From: Pseudomonas sp. GM41(2012)
GTDB lineage: Bacteria > Pseudomonadota > Gammaproteobacteria > Pseudomonadales > Pseudomonadaceae
DNA: 64,000 bases
Assembly (NCBI RefSeq): GCF_000282315.2
Contig: NZ_AKJN02000008.1
Span: forward strand, 930,001-994,000
Reading direction: 5' to 3'
Shown piece by piece: positions 16,951-25,370 of this stretch. The notes beneath the pieces are model-generated. The model saw only the letters and a program-made list of their open reading frames with translations, was not told where the DNA came from and made no database searches. The translations under genes and the position numbers were made by a program. Each line of letters starts with the position of its first letter. The stretch's first letter is position 1.

Positions 16951-18504
16951 ATGTCAGTTTCCGCCCCGAACGCTGTCCTCTCGGTCAGCGGTATCGGTAA
17001 GACCTACGCCCAACCGGTCCTGACCGGCATCGACCTGACGCTGATGCGTGGTGAAGTGCTGGCGCTGACCGGCGAAAACGGCGCGGGAAAAAGCACGCTG
17101 TCGAAGATCATCGGCGGGCTGGTCACACCGACCACCGGCCACATGCAATTCCAGGGGCAGGATTACCACCCCTCAAGCCGCACTCAGGCCGAAGACCTCG
17201 GCATCCGGATGGTGATGCAAGAGCTCAATCTGTTGCCGACCCTGTCGGTGGCGGAAAACCTGTTTCTCGACAACCTGCCCAGCAAGGGCGGCTGGATCAG
17301 TCGCAGGCAATTGCGCAAGGCGGCGATCGAAGCCATGGCCCAGGTCGGCCTCGACGCGATTGACCCGGACACGCTGGTGGGCGAACTGGGTATCGGTCAC
17401 CAGCAAATGGTGGAGATCGCCCGCAACCTGATCGGCGATTGCCACGTGCTGATCCTCGACGAACCGACCGCGATGTTGACGAACCGTGAAGTCGAGATGC
17501 TGTTCGAGCAGATCACTCGTCTGCAAGCTCGCGGCGTGTCGATCATCTATATCTCGCACCGTCTCGAAGAACTGGCGCGGGTCTCCCAGCGTATTGCGGT
17601 ACTGCGCGATGGCAACCTGGTTTGTGTCGAGCCGATGGCTAATTACAACAGCGAGCAACTGGTGACGCTGATGGTCGGTCGTGAGCTCGGCGAACACATC
17701 GACATGGGCCCGCGCAAGATCGGCGCTCCAGCTTTGACGGTCAAAGGGCTGACCCGTTCCGACAAGGTTCGCGATGTGTCTTTCGAAGTGCGCGCCGGCG
17801 AGATCTATGGGATTTCCGGCTTGATCGGGGCAGGGCGCACTGAGTTGCTGCGCTTGATATTCGGTGCTGATACAGCGGACAGCGGCACGGTTGCACTCGG
17901 TTCGCCAGCGCAGGTTGTGAGTATCCGGTCACCGGCTGACGCGGTCGGTCATGGCATCGCCCTGATCACCGAAGACCGCAAGGGCGAAGGCCTGCTGCTG
18001 ACCCAATCGATCAGCGCGAATATTGCCTTGGGCAATATGCCGGTGATTTCCAGCAGTGGCTTCGTCAACCAGGGTGACGAGATGGCGCTGGCCCAGCGTC
18101 AGATCGACGCCATGCGCATCCGCAGTTCCAGCCCGACGCAACTTGTGTCTGAACTGTCCGGCGGCAACCAGCAGAAAGTCGTGATTGGCCGGTGGCTTGA
18201 GCGTGATTGCTCGGTGATGCTGTTCGACGAGCCAACGCGTGGCATCGACGTCGGCGCCAAGTTTGACATTTATGCCTTGCTCGGTGAGTTGACCCGTCAA
18301 GGCAAAGCGCTCGTGGTGGTGTCCAGCGACCTGCGTGAGTTGATGTTGATCTGCGACCGCATCGGCGTGCTCTCGGCGGGACGTCTGATCGACACCTTCG
18401 AGCGTGACAGCTGGACCCAGGATGATTTGCTTGCCGCCGCGTTCGCCGGCTACCAAAAACGTGATGCGTTGCTCAACGAAGCAGCGCCTAGGGATCTCGC
18501 ATGA
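16951..18504 (+). CDS. rbsA: Ribose ABC transporter ATP-binding protein
   Basis: A 517-aa tandem ATPase. The first domain has Walker A GENGAGKST and Walker B HVLILDEPTAML. The second has a degenerate Walker A (GLIGAGRTE), signature LSGGNQQKVVIGRW and Walker B VMLFDEPTRGIDVG. This asymmetry is normal for the monosaccharide (CUT2) importers. It powers the RbsB/RbsC system at the inner membrane. The stop overlaps the rbsC ATG by 4 bp. Confidence 0.93.
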   Translation: MSVSAPNAVLSVSGIGKTYAQPVLTGIDLTLMRGEVLALTGENGAGKSTLSKIIGGLVTPTTGHMQFQGQDYHPSSRTQAEDLGIRMVMQELNLLPTLSVAENLFLDNLPSKGGWISRRQLRKAAIEAMAQVGLDAIDPDTLVGELGIGHQQMVEIARNLIGDCHVLILDEPTAMLTNREVEMLFEQITRLQARGVSIIYISHRLEELARVSQRIAVLRDGNLVCVEPMANYNSEQLVTLMVGRELGEHIDMGPRKIGAPALTVKGLTRSDKVRDVSFEVRAGEIYGISGLIGAGRTELLRLIFGADTADSGTVALGSPAQVVSIRSPADAVGHGIALITEDRKGEGLLLTQSISANIALGNMPVISSSGFVNQGDEMALAQRQIDAMRIRSSSPTQLVSELSGGNQQKVVIGRWLERDCSVMLFDEPTRGIDVGAKFDIYALLGELTRQGKALVVVSSDLRELMLICDRIGVLSAGRLIDTFERDSWTQDDLLAAAFAGYQKRDALLNEAAPRDLA

Positions 18505-19478
18505 ATACTGCAGTGACTGCCGGCAAACGTAGTGGCAACTTTTACGGCCTCGGAACCTATCTGGGCCTGGCCGGTGCCTTGCTGGCAATGGTCGCGCTGT
18601 TCTCGGTTCTGAGCAGCCATTTCCTGTCCTATGACACCTTCAGCACCCTGGCCAACCAGATTCCGGACTTGATGGTGCTGGCGGTCGGCATGACGTTCGT
18701 GTTGATCATCGGCGGCATCGACCTGTCGGTGGGTTCGGTGCTTGCGCTCGCGGCGTCAACGGTCAGCGTGGCGATTCTCGGTTGGGGCTGGAGCGTGTTG
18801 CCTGCGGCGCTGCTCGGAATGGCGGCGGCAGCACTGGCCGGGACCATCACCGGTTCGATCACTGTGGCGTGGCGGATCCCGTCGTTCATCGTGTCCCTCG
18901 GCGTGCTGGAAATGGCCCGTGGTGTGGCCTATCAAATGACCGGGTCGCGCACGGCCTACATCGGCGACGCCTTCGCCTGGTTGTCCAACCCGATCGCCTT
19001 CGGCATCTCGCCGTCGTTCATCATTGCCTTGCTCATCATCTTCATTGCCCAGGCAGTGCTGACGCGTACCGTGTTCGGTCGCTACCTGATCGGCATCGGC
19101 ACCAACGAAGAGGCGGTGCGTCTGGCAGGGATCAATCCGAAGCCCTACAAGATTCTGGTATTCAGTCTGATGGGGCTGCTGGCCGGTATTGCTGCGCTGT
19201 TCCAGATTTCCCGTCTGGAAGCGGCGGATCCGAATGCCGGCTCCGGGCTGGAGCTGCAAGTGATCGCCGCGGTTGTGATCGGCGGCACCAGCCTGATGGG
19301 CGGTCGCGGTTCGGTCATCAGTACGTTCTTCGGGGTTCTGATCATTTCCGTATTGGCGGCCGGTCTCGCGCAGATCGGCGCGACGGAACCCACCAAACGC
19401 ATCATCACCGGCGCAGTGATCGTGGTGGCGGTGGTGCTTGATACTTATCGCAGTCAGCGCGCAAGCCGGCGGACCTGA
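18501..19478 (+). CDS. rbsC: Ribose ABC transporter permease
   Basis: A 325-aa CUT2-type inner-membrane permease with about eight to ten hydrophobic segments. Family signatures are MTFVLIIGGIDLSVGSVLAL and the GLLAGIAALFQISRLEAADPN and GGTSLMGGRGSV segments. It forms the transmembrane channel with a second copy of itself. Start codon overlaps rbsA (ATGA), and rbsR follows 3 bp after the stop. Confidence 0.93.
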   Translation: MNTAVTAGKRSGNFYGLGTYLGLAGALLAMVALFSVLSSHFLSYDTFSTLANQIPDLMVLAVGMTFVLIIGGIDLSVGSVLALAASTVSVAILGWGWSVLPAALLGMAAAALAGTITGSITVAWRIPSFIVSLGVLEMARGVAYQMTGSRTAYIGDAFAWLSNPIAFGISPSFIIALLIIFIAQAVLTRTVFGRYLIGIGTNEEAVRLAGINPKPYKILVFSLMGLLAGIAALFQISRLEAADPNAGSGLELQVIAAVVIGGTSLMGGRGSVISTFFGVLIISVLAAGLAQIGATEPTKRIITGAVIVVAVVLDTYRSQRASRRT

Positions 19479-19481
19479 GTC

Positions 19482-20501
19482 ATGGCAACAATCAAGGATG
19501 TGGCAGCGCTCGCGGGAATTTCCTACACCACGGTTTCCCACGTAGTGAACAAGACCCGGCCGGTGAGCGAAGAGGTGCGGGTCAAGGTTGAGGCAGCGAT
19601 CAAAACCCTCGACTACGTGCCCAGCGCCGTGGCCCGGTCCCTCAAGGCCAAAACCACGGCGACCATCGGGTTGCTGGTGCCCAACAGCCTCAACCCGTAC
19701 TTCGCCGAATTGGCGCGCGGCATCGAGGATTACTGCGAGCGTAATGGCTACTGCGTGATTCTTTGCAACTCCGATGACAACCCGGACAAGCAGCGCAGTT
19801 ACCTGCGCGTGCTGCTGGAAAAGCGCATCGACGGGCTGATCGTCGCTTCGGCTGGCGGTGACGCGGGACTGGCGGAGGGCCTGGCAGGCGTGCGTACGCC
19901 GATGGTCATCGTCGACCGTGGACTGGAAGGTGTGAATGCCGATCTGGTGCGAATCGATCATGAATACGGCGCCTATCTGGCGACCCGCCACCTTCTGGAG
20001 TTGGGGCACCGGGACATCGCCACCATTGGCGGCCCGGCGAGTACCAGTGTGGCGCAGATGCGTCTGGCCGGTTATTGCCGTGCCCTGAAAGAGGCGGGTG
20101 TCGAAGTATCCCGCGAGCGCATGCTGGAAAGCGACTTCACCAGCACCGGCGGTTACAACGCCGCCGCGATGCTGCTGGAAAAGAACCCGCCGAGCGCGAT
20201 CTTCGCCGGTAACGACATGATTGGTATCGGTGTGCTGCGAGCGGCGGCCGAGCGCAACATTCGCGTGCCGTTGGACCTGTCAGTGATCGGCTTCGACGAT
20301 ATTCAGATGAGCCGCTATGTGTACCCGGCGCTGACCACTGTGGGGCAGTCGATCCTGCAACTCGGCGAGATGGCGGCCGAAGTGCTGTTAAGAAGAATCG
20401 CCGCGCCGGATATGGCCACCGATCAACGGATCGTGACGCCCAGTATTGTCCTGCGGGAGTCGACTGCACCGCTGGCCGGCGTGTTCGCCCAGTTCCGTTG
20501 A
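19482..20501 (+). CDS. rbsR: LacI-family ribose operon repressor
   Basis: A 339-aa regulator. The N-terminal HTH (ATIKDVAALAGISYTTVSHV, residues 2-21) and hinge helix (PSAVARSLKAKTT) are intact, and the effector domain has the PBP-like pattern of RbsR (GLLVPNSLNPYFAELARGIE; SVIGFDDIQMSRY). It probably represses the whole operon through the 14-bp palindrome upstream of rbsB and is released by ribose. Its place inside the operon makes the circuit autoregulatory, as in other pseudomonads. Confidence 0.9.
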   Translation: MATIKDVAALAGISYTTVSHVVNKTRPVSEEVRVKVEAAIKTLDYVPSAVARSLKAKTTATIGLLVPNSLNPYFAELARGIEDYCERNGYCVILCNSDDNPDKQRSYLRVLLEKRIDGLIVASAGGDAGLAEGLAGVRTPMVIVDRGLEGVNADLVRIDHEYGAYLATRHLLELGHRDIATIGGPASTSVAQMRLAGYCRALKEAGVEVSRERMLESDFTSTGGYNAAAMLLEKNPPSAIFAGNDMIGIGVLRAAAERNIRVPLDLSVIGFDDIQMSRYVYPALTTVGQSILQLGEMAAEVLLRRIAAPDMATDQRIVTPSIVLRESTAPLAGVFAQFR

Positions 20502-20558
20502 AATAGAAAGCCGCTAAATCAAAAGCATCGCTGAAACAGAATTGATGAGTAGTGACGT

Positions 20559-21476
20559 ATGCCAGCAAAAGTAGTGGTTATAGGCAGCCTGAACATGGAC
20601 CTGGTCACCCGGGCGCCACGGCTGCCCCGTGGCGGTGAAACGCTGATCGGCGAGTCGTTTGCCACGGTTTCCGGTGGCAAGGGCGCGAATCAGGCAGTCG
20701 CCGCGGCGAGGCTGGGGGCGCAGGTGTCGATGGTCGGTTGCGTGGGCAGCGATGCCTACGGCGAAGAGTTGCGCGGGGCGCTGTTGGCCGAGCAGATCGA
20801 TTGTCAGGCAGTCAGCACCGTCGACGATTCCAGCGGCGTCGCGTTGATCGTGGTCGATGACAACAGCCAGAACGCAATCGTGATCGTTGCCGGTGCCAAC
20901 GGTGCGTTGACGGCAGAGGTGATTGATCGTTTCGACGCCGTATTACGGGCGGCGGACGTGATCATCTGTCAGCTGGAAGTCCCGGATGCCACAGTCGGTC
21001 ATGCGCTCAAGCGCGGCCGTGAGTTGGGCAAGACCGTGATCCTCAACCCGGCGCCGGCCAGCCGCCCACTGCCGGCGGACTGGTACGCGTCCATCGATTA
21101 CCTGATTCCCAACGAAAGCGAGGCCGCGGCGCTGAGTGGTTTGCCAGTGGATTCTCTGGCTTCTGCCGAAACCGCTGCGGCCCGGTTGATCTCCTTGGGC
21201 GCCGGCAAGGTCATCATCACCCTCGGTGCTCAAGGTTCGCTGTTTGCCAACGGCAAAGGCTTCGAGCACTTCCCTGCGCCGAAGGTGAAAGCTGTCGATA
21301 CCACGGCGGCTGGCGACACCTTCGTCGGTGGTTTCGCCGCCGCGCTGGCGGCCGGCAAAAGCGAAGCCGACGCGATCCGTTTCGGCCAGGTCGCCGCGGC
21401 GCTGTCGGTGACCCGCGCTGGCGCGCAACCCTCGATTCCCACCTTGTCCGACGTACAGGCCTTTAAAGCATCATGA
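20559..21476 (+). CDS. rbsK: Ribokinase
   Basis: A 305-aa PfkB-family sugar kinase. The first signature GGKGANQAVAAARLGA (residues about 42-57) and the second signature DTTAAGDTFVGGFAAAL with the catalytic Asp in the GAGD-type anion hole (AAGD) are present. It phosphorylates D-ribose to ribose-5-phosphate. There is a 57-bp gap after rbsR; rbsD overlaps its stop by 4 bp. Confidence 0.93.
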   Translation: MPAKVVVIGSLNMDLVTRAPRLPRGGETLIGESFATVSGGKGANQAVAAARLGAQVSMVGCVGSDAYGEELRGALLAEQIDCQAVSTVDDSSGVALIVVDDNSQNAIVIVAGANGALTAEVIDRFDAVLRAADVIICQLEVPDATVGHALKRGRELGKTVILNPAPASRPLPADWYASIDYLIPNESEAAALSGLPVDSLASAETAAARLISLGAGKVIITLGAQGSLFANGKGFEHFPAPKVKAVDTTAAGDTFVGGFAAALAAGKSEADAIRFGQVAAALSVTRAGAQPSIPTLSDVQAFKAS

Positions 21477-21877
21477 AAAAGACACCTTTGCTCAACGTCG
21501 CGTTGTCGCGGCTGATCGCTTCCCTGGGTCATGGCGACATCGTGGTGATCGGAGATGCAGGTTTGCCGGTGCCACCTGGCGTTGAACTGATCGACCTGGC
21601 CCTGACCCACGGTATCCCGGATTTCATCAGCACGTTGAAGGTTGTGCTCAGCGAAATGCAGGTCGAGAGCCATGTATTGGCCCAGGAGATCCTGGACAAA
21701 AAGCCTTTGGCATTGGCGGCGCTCGATGAGCTGAATGCCGAAGGTGCGTTGGGTCGGCGTGAGCTGCTCAGTCATGACCAATTCAAAGTCCTCAGCCGAC
21801 AGGCACGGGCGATTGTTCGTACAGGCGAATGTCAGCCCTACTGCAACATCGTGCTGGTGGCAGGGGTTACGTTCTAA
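21473..21877 (+). CDS. rbsD: D-ribose pyranase
   Basis: A 134-aa cytoplasmic protein of the RbsD/FucU family. The catalytic histidine lies in SLGHGDIVVIGDAGLPVP near the N-terminus, and the C-terminal RTGECQPYCNIVLVAGVTF is the family ending. It interconverts beta-pyranose and beta-furanose forms of ribose so that ribokinase can act. ATGA overlap with rbsK shows translational coupling. Confidence 0.92.
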   Translation: MKKTPLLNVALSRLIASLGHGDIVVIGDAGLPVPPGVELIDLALTHGIPDFISTLKVVLSEMQVESHVLAQEILDKKPLALAALDELNAEGALGRRELLSHDQFKVLSRQARAIVRTGECQPYCNIVLVAGVTF

Positions 21878-21920
21878 CTCGCTGTTGTCTTTCTGTTGTC
21901 CCTCGCACAAGGAGTGCGCT

Positions 21921-22949
21921 ATGCACCGCTATGCTCAGAAACTGCACCACCTGCTCCGGAGTCTGCTGCTTTTGTCCCTGATTACCGCAACAAGCGCCCA
22001 AGCGGCGGAAAAGATCGACTTGATCATCGACACCGACCCGGGTGCCGATGACGTGGTTGCCTTGCTGTTTGCTCTGGCATCGCCGCAAGAGTTGAACATT
22101 CGTGCGCTGACCACCGTCGCCGGCAACGTGCGTCTGGACAAGACGTCGCGTAATGCGCGGCTGGCCCGCGAGTGGGCAGGGCGCGAGGAAGTGCCGGTCT
22201 ACGCCGGCGCTCCGAAGCCGCTGATGCGCACGCCGATCTATGCCGAGGACATCCATGGCAAGGAAGGACTGTCGGGTGTCACCGTGCATGAGCCGAAAAA
22301 AGGCCTGGCCCAAGGCAATGCAGTCAACTACCTGATCGACACCTTGAAAGCCGCCAAGCCCCACAGCATCACCATCGCCATGCTCGGTCCACAGACCAAC
22401 CTGGCCCTGGCGCTGATCCAGGAACCTGAGATTGTTCAGGGCATCAAGGAGGTGGTGATCATGGGCGGGGCGCACTTCAACGGTGGCAACATTACCCCGG
22501 TGGCTGAGTTCAACCTGTTCGCCGACCCGCAGGCTGCGGAAGTGGTGTTGAAAAGCGGCGTGAAGCTGACCTACCTGCCGCTGGACGTGACCCACAAGAT
22601 CCTCACCAGCGAAGCGCGCCTGAAGCAGATCGCAGCGATCAACAACAATGCCAGCAAGCTGGTGGGCGATATTCTCAATGAATACGTCAAAGGCGACATG
22701 GAGCACTACGGCATTCCGGGTGGCCCGGTGCATGACGCGACGGTCATCGCCTACCTGCTCAAGCCTGAGTTGTTCACCGGTCGTTCGGTCAATGTGGTGG
22801 TTGATAGCCGCGAAGGCCCTACGTTCGGCCAAACCATCGTCGACTGGTATGACGGCCTGAAAGCGCCGAAGAACGCTTTCTGGGTGGAAAGCGGCGACGC
22901 CCAAGGCTTCTTTGACCTGCTGACCGAGCGTCTGGCTCGTCTGAAGTAA
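21921..22949 (+). CDS. Inosine-uridine-type nucleoside hydrolase, exported
   Basis: A 342-aa protein from ATG 21921 behind AAGGAG. Its N-terminus is a signal peptide (LLLLSLITATSAQAAE), followed by the family calcium-binding motif IIDTDPGADDVVALLFAL and the second-site HDATVIAYLL near residue 270. Nucleoside hydrolases release free ribose from nucleosides. An exported copy as last gene of the ribose operon fits nucleosides being split outside the cytoplasm and the ribose then taken up by RbsABC. Confidence 0.88.
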   Translation: MHRYAQKLHHLLRSLLLLSLITATSAQAAEKIDLIIDTDPGADDVVALLFALASPQELNIRALTTVAGNVRLDKTSRNARLAREWAGREEVPVYAGAPKPLMRTPIYAEDIHGKEGLSGVTVHEPKKGLAQGNAVNYLIDTLKAAKPHSITIAMLGPQTNLALALIQEPEIVQGIKEVVIMGGAHFNGGNITPVAEFNLFADPQAAEVVLKSGVKLTYLPLDVTHKILTSEARLKQIAAINNNASKLVGDILNEYVKGDMEHYGIPGGPVHDATVIAYLLKPELFTGRSVNVVVDSREGPTFGQTIVDWYDGLKAPKNAFWVESGDAQGFFDLLTERLARLK

Positions 22950-22987
22950 GCCATAGATCCGCAGGTGCCAGCCTGCGGGTTTTACGT

Positions 22988-23194
22988 TTACTCGCTATCT
23001 ATCAGGCCAATATAGTCGGTAGGGTACTTCTCGAATATCTGTGCGATGAATATCTGGGCGGCTTGCGTCCCCAGTTCCTTGACCAATAAATCGATACCAA
23101 TGATTGCCAACTCTTCCGGGCTGCCCGGGCTGTAAGAGCTGTGGCCCTGTGGCCACTTGGCTTTGATGTCGGCGTCGATACTTACGGTGGTCAT
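22988..23194 (-). CDS. Small hypothetical protein
   Basis: A 68-aa acidic protein starting at ATG 23194. The only recognisable feature is a helical C-terminal two thirds (PEELAIIGIDLLVKELGTQA, then IFIAQIFEKYPTDYIGLIDSE). No family recognised, no signal peptide. It is divergent from the 101-aa gene; the two could be a pair, but nothing in the sequence proves it. Confidence 0.5.
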   Translation of the reverse strand: MTTVSIDADIKAKWPQGHSSYSPGSPEELAIIGIDLLVKELGTQAAQIFIAQIFEKYPTDYIGLIDSE

Positions 23195-23326
23195 GATGGC
23201 GCTCGTGAAGTCGGGAAAGTCTGAGTGTCGAGTTAACCATTTTGCGCGGCTTTTGGCACTCCGACTTAGGCATGAGGGGAGGGCTATGCGACACTTGGTC
23301 TTTGATGATTTTTCAAGGACTGTGCT

Positions 23327-23632
23327 GTGCAGATCGATTTGAACACTCCTGACGGCTTGACCCTTGAGGCGGTGCGTCAGCTGCTGGCCTCTGCCAGCGA
23401 CGATGAGCACACTCAATTGCGAGTCACCAAGGGCGGCATCGCCTACATTTCGTCAGGCGTTGTGGGCGGTACTGATATCAGCGGACTGTTGTTTCGTCTG
23501 GAGACGTGGGCCAAGGGTTCCGGTTATGTCGGATTGGTCGCGGCCAGTGACGAGGTCTGGGTCATGCAGATTTTCAATGCGCTGAAAGAGAACTGGCCGA
23601 ATCCGCCGTTCGACTACATTGATGTCTATTGA
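23327..23632 (+). CDS. Small hypothetical protein
   Basis: A 101-aa soluble protein from GTG 23327. It is compact and mixed alpha/beta, with a C-terminal WPNPPFDYIDVY. No family recognised. Lies divergently from the 68-aa gene with a 132-bp intergenic region, so both may share a control region. Confidence 0.5.
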   Translation: MQIDLNTPDGLTLEAVRQLLASASDDEHTQLRVTKGGIAYISSGVVGGTDISGLLFRLETWAKGSGYVGLVAASDEVWVMQIFNALKENWPNPPFDYIDVY

Positions 23633-23798
23633 GCGCTGTTCATATTCAGTCACGATTGAGTGGTAAACGGCAGGGCGATGCTCAGGCAAACTCGCCGCGT
23701 GTCCGAATAGAGGGCAGGGTGCTAGTGCTCCCTGTGAAACCAAACGCCAGATTGGCGGTCGCACGATCTCAGCTTAACTATTGAAAAAAGGAGGCTTC

Positions 23799-24119
23799 AT
23801 GCCTTGGAAGCTCGCGTCATTGGGTACTTTGTTGGCCGTTGCCATGCTGGCCGGTTGCAGCACTACCTCCACCGAGTCGACAACAGATCCTGTCACGACG
23901 ACTGATACGGGTCACAGCCGTTGTGAGGCAAAGGCTGCCGAATTCACCATTGGCAAAAAGGCTTCGCCTGAACTGCTGGAGCAGGCGCGTACTCGCGCAG
24001 GCGCGCAGAATGCACGGTTCCTCTTGCCTACCGACATGGTGACCCTGGAGTACCGTTCCGATCGTCTGAACCTGAACACCGATGCCAATCGGATCGTCAC
24101 CCGCGTCAACTGCGGCTGA
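23799..24119 (+). CDS. Peptidase inhibitor I78-family lipoprotein
   Basis: A 106-aa product from ATG 23799, behind an excellent AAAGGAGG site. It has a lipoprotein signal (LLAVAMLAGC, Cys at about 20), a Thr/Ser-rich linker and an I78-like domain: CEAKAAEFTIGKKASPELLE, a central ARFLLPTDMVTLEYRSDRLN and the ending RIVTRVNCG. The family inhibits serine proteases of the S1/S8 type. A role protecting the envelope from proteases is inference. A clear terminator follows. Confidence 0.8.
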   Translation: MPWKLASLGTLLAVAMLAGCSTTSTESTTDPVTTTDTGHSRCEAKAAEFTIGKKASPELLEQARTRAGAQNARFLLPTDMVTLEYRSDRLNLNTDANRIVTRVNCG

Positions 24120-24144
24120 TCGCTCAGACGTTTGTTTCGCCCAT

Positions 24145-24176
24145 AAAAAACCCCGTCACATGGACGGGGTTTTTTT
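24145..24176. terminator. Bidirectional terminator
   Basis: AAAAAACCCCGTC / GACGGGGTTTTTTT with a 4-5 nt loop, between the I78 gene and the convergent cold-shock gene. Confidence 0.9.
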
Positions 24177-24190
24177 AGTGCGGCTGAAAA

Positions 24191-24403
24191 TTACTCAGCG
24201 CGGACTTGTGCAGCTTGCATACCCTTTTGGCCTTTCTCAGCCACGAAGGAAACGGTCTGGCCTTCTTTCAGGCTTTTGAAACCGTCGCTTTCGATAGCTT
24301 TGAAGTGTACGAACAGGTCGTCACCGCCACCTTGAGGAGTGATGAAGCCGAAGCCTTTTTCATCGTTGAACCATTTAACGGTGCCGGTTTGGCGATTAGA
24401 CAT
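24191..24403 (-). CDS. Cold-shock protein (CspA family)
   Basis: A 70-aa OB-fold protein with both RNA-binding motifs: KGFGFITP (RNP1) and DLFVHF (RNP2). It starts MSNRQTGTVKWFNDEKG and is of normal length. It acts as an RNA chaperone. The start is fixed by the family consensus and a GGAGAT site; the frame continues upstream to 24466 without being conserved. Some 150 bp of non-coding DNA, typical of the long csp leader, precede it. Confidence 0.93.
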   Translation of the reverse strand: MSNRQTGTVKWFNDEKGFGFITPQGGGDDLFVHFKAIESDGFKSLKEGQTVSFVAEKGQKGMQAAQVRAE

Positions 24404-24693
24404 GGTGTATCTCCAAGAAACATATATTTTCAGTAGTGCTGTGCTGCTCAGGCCAACTGGGCACACCGGGGTATCATAGTCGAAATGTTCGCTTTGGGAG
24501 CCCCCCGGACGTGCTGTTTGCCCTGCAGTCGCGTTCTGTTTGCTGCTTGATGTAGCTGAAAGCCCCGTTTTACAAGGCTTTCAGCCGAAAGTAAAGACGA
24601 TAAAAAAACCTGTAAAACCTGCATAAATTGTACGAAAAAGCTCAAAACCATCACTTTTTATCAGCGTTGATCCGAGTCAAAAGGACTTTTTTC
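24404..24693 (-). other. Intergenic region with csp leader and an inverted repeat
   Basis: No gene seen. It should hold the csp promoter and leader. A perfect 10-bp inverted repeat, GCTGAAAGCC / GGCTTTCAGC, lies at 24555-24584. Confidence 0.5.
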
Positions 24694-24996
24694 TCACTTT
24701 TTCGCCGGTACATTGGCCTTGCATTTGGCTATCTGCTCCAGTGCTTTCTGCTGCAATTGCGGGGTGGCCTTGTTGTCCATCAGCGATTGGATATCTGCCG
24801 CCGGGTAAGACTTTATCGAATCAGCGCCGCAAGCGCAGTGAGCCTTCGCTGCTGCAGCACCGATCTGCGGAGTGGCTGCCTGAGTGCACTGAGCCATGTA
24901 TTTCTCGCGTTCGCCCTTCGGCCAATCGGCATGGGCGGCCAGTGGCAGCAGCAAAACGATGGGGGCGACGACTGCGAATAAACGTTTCAGATGCAT
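24694..24996 (-). CDS. Small exported protein with four cysteines
   Basis: A 100-aa protein starting at ATG 24996. Its signal peptide ends LAAHADW. The mature part is helical with cysteines in MAQCTQAA, AHCACGAD and IAKCKA, probably two disulfides. No family name recalled; the CxC plus CTQA pattern is seen in small pseudomonad periplasmic proteins. Alone, upstream of and divergent from thrS. Confidence 0.6.
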   Translation of the reverse strand: MHLKRLFAVVAPIVLLLPLAAHADWPKGEREKYMAQCTQAATPQIGAAAAKAHCACGADSIKSYPAADIQSLMDNKATPQLQQKALEQIAKCKANVPAKK

Positions 24997-25257
24997 GCTG
25001 GGATGCTCCTTGTGGGTCAATGTCTTGTTATCTGAGGGGTAAAGCAGGGTTCTAGTTCAGCACTCTGGCATAAAATTGCCCGATTTGCCCCAGGACAAAG
25101 CCTCGGTGCATCGATGACCGTTCATCTGTGCTAGCATGCCTCGCTCGGGCGTTTGCAGGCTCCGGATGACCTTCAGTCCCGGTAGCGGCAAATGTGCGAA
25201 TAACCCTGATTTGAATCCCAGTCACTCTGGTTCGGTTTTCCGGTTGGCCGCAAGGCT

Positions 25258-25276
25258 CCTGCCGCTGTAAGGCAGG
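25258..25276 (+). promoter_or_regulatory. thrS leader hairpin with UGU loop
   Basis: CCTGCC / GGCAGG stem with a 7-nt loop GCTGTAA. Loop positions 3-5 read UGU, a threonine anticodon, followed by A as in tRNA position 37; position 33 is C rather than U. It may be the upstream arm of a threonyl-tRNA synthetase operator. Confidence 0.45.
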
Positions 25277-25330
25277 CGTTCGTCATTGAATGGCCTGGAT
25301 CGGATCTTGTACTGGCTCATCCCAACCCAC

Positions 25331-25351
25331 GTGACCTTTGGTAGGGGTCAC
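25331..25351 (+). promoter_or_regulatory. thrS leader hairpin mimicking the tRNA-Thr(GGU) anticodon arm
   Basis: GTGACCT pairs with GGGTCAC (one T-G pair) to leave the 7-nt loop TTGGTAG: U33, anticodon GGU, A37. It ends 4 bp before the AGGAGAGGAGG ribosome-binding site (25356-25366), the same position as the anticodon-like domain of the E. coli thrS operator. Confidence 0.6.
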
Positions 25352-25370
25352 CACTAGGAGAGGAGGCGCC

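Noticed and set aside
18756..20009. 417-codon open frame antisense to rbsC/rbsR
   Set aside because: Overlaps two certain genes in full and its His/Gln/Arg-rich product is typical of an antisense shadow.
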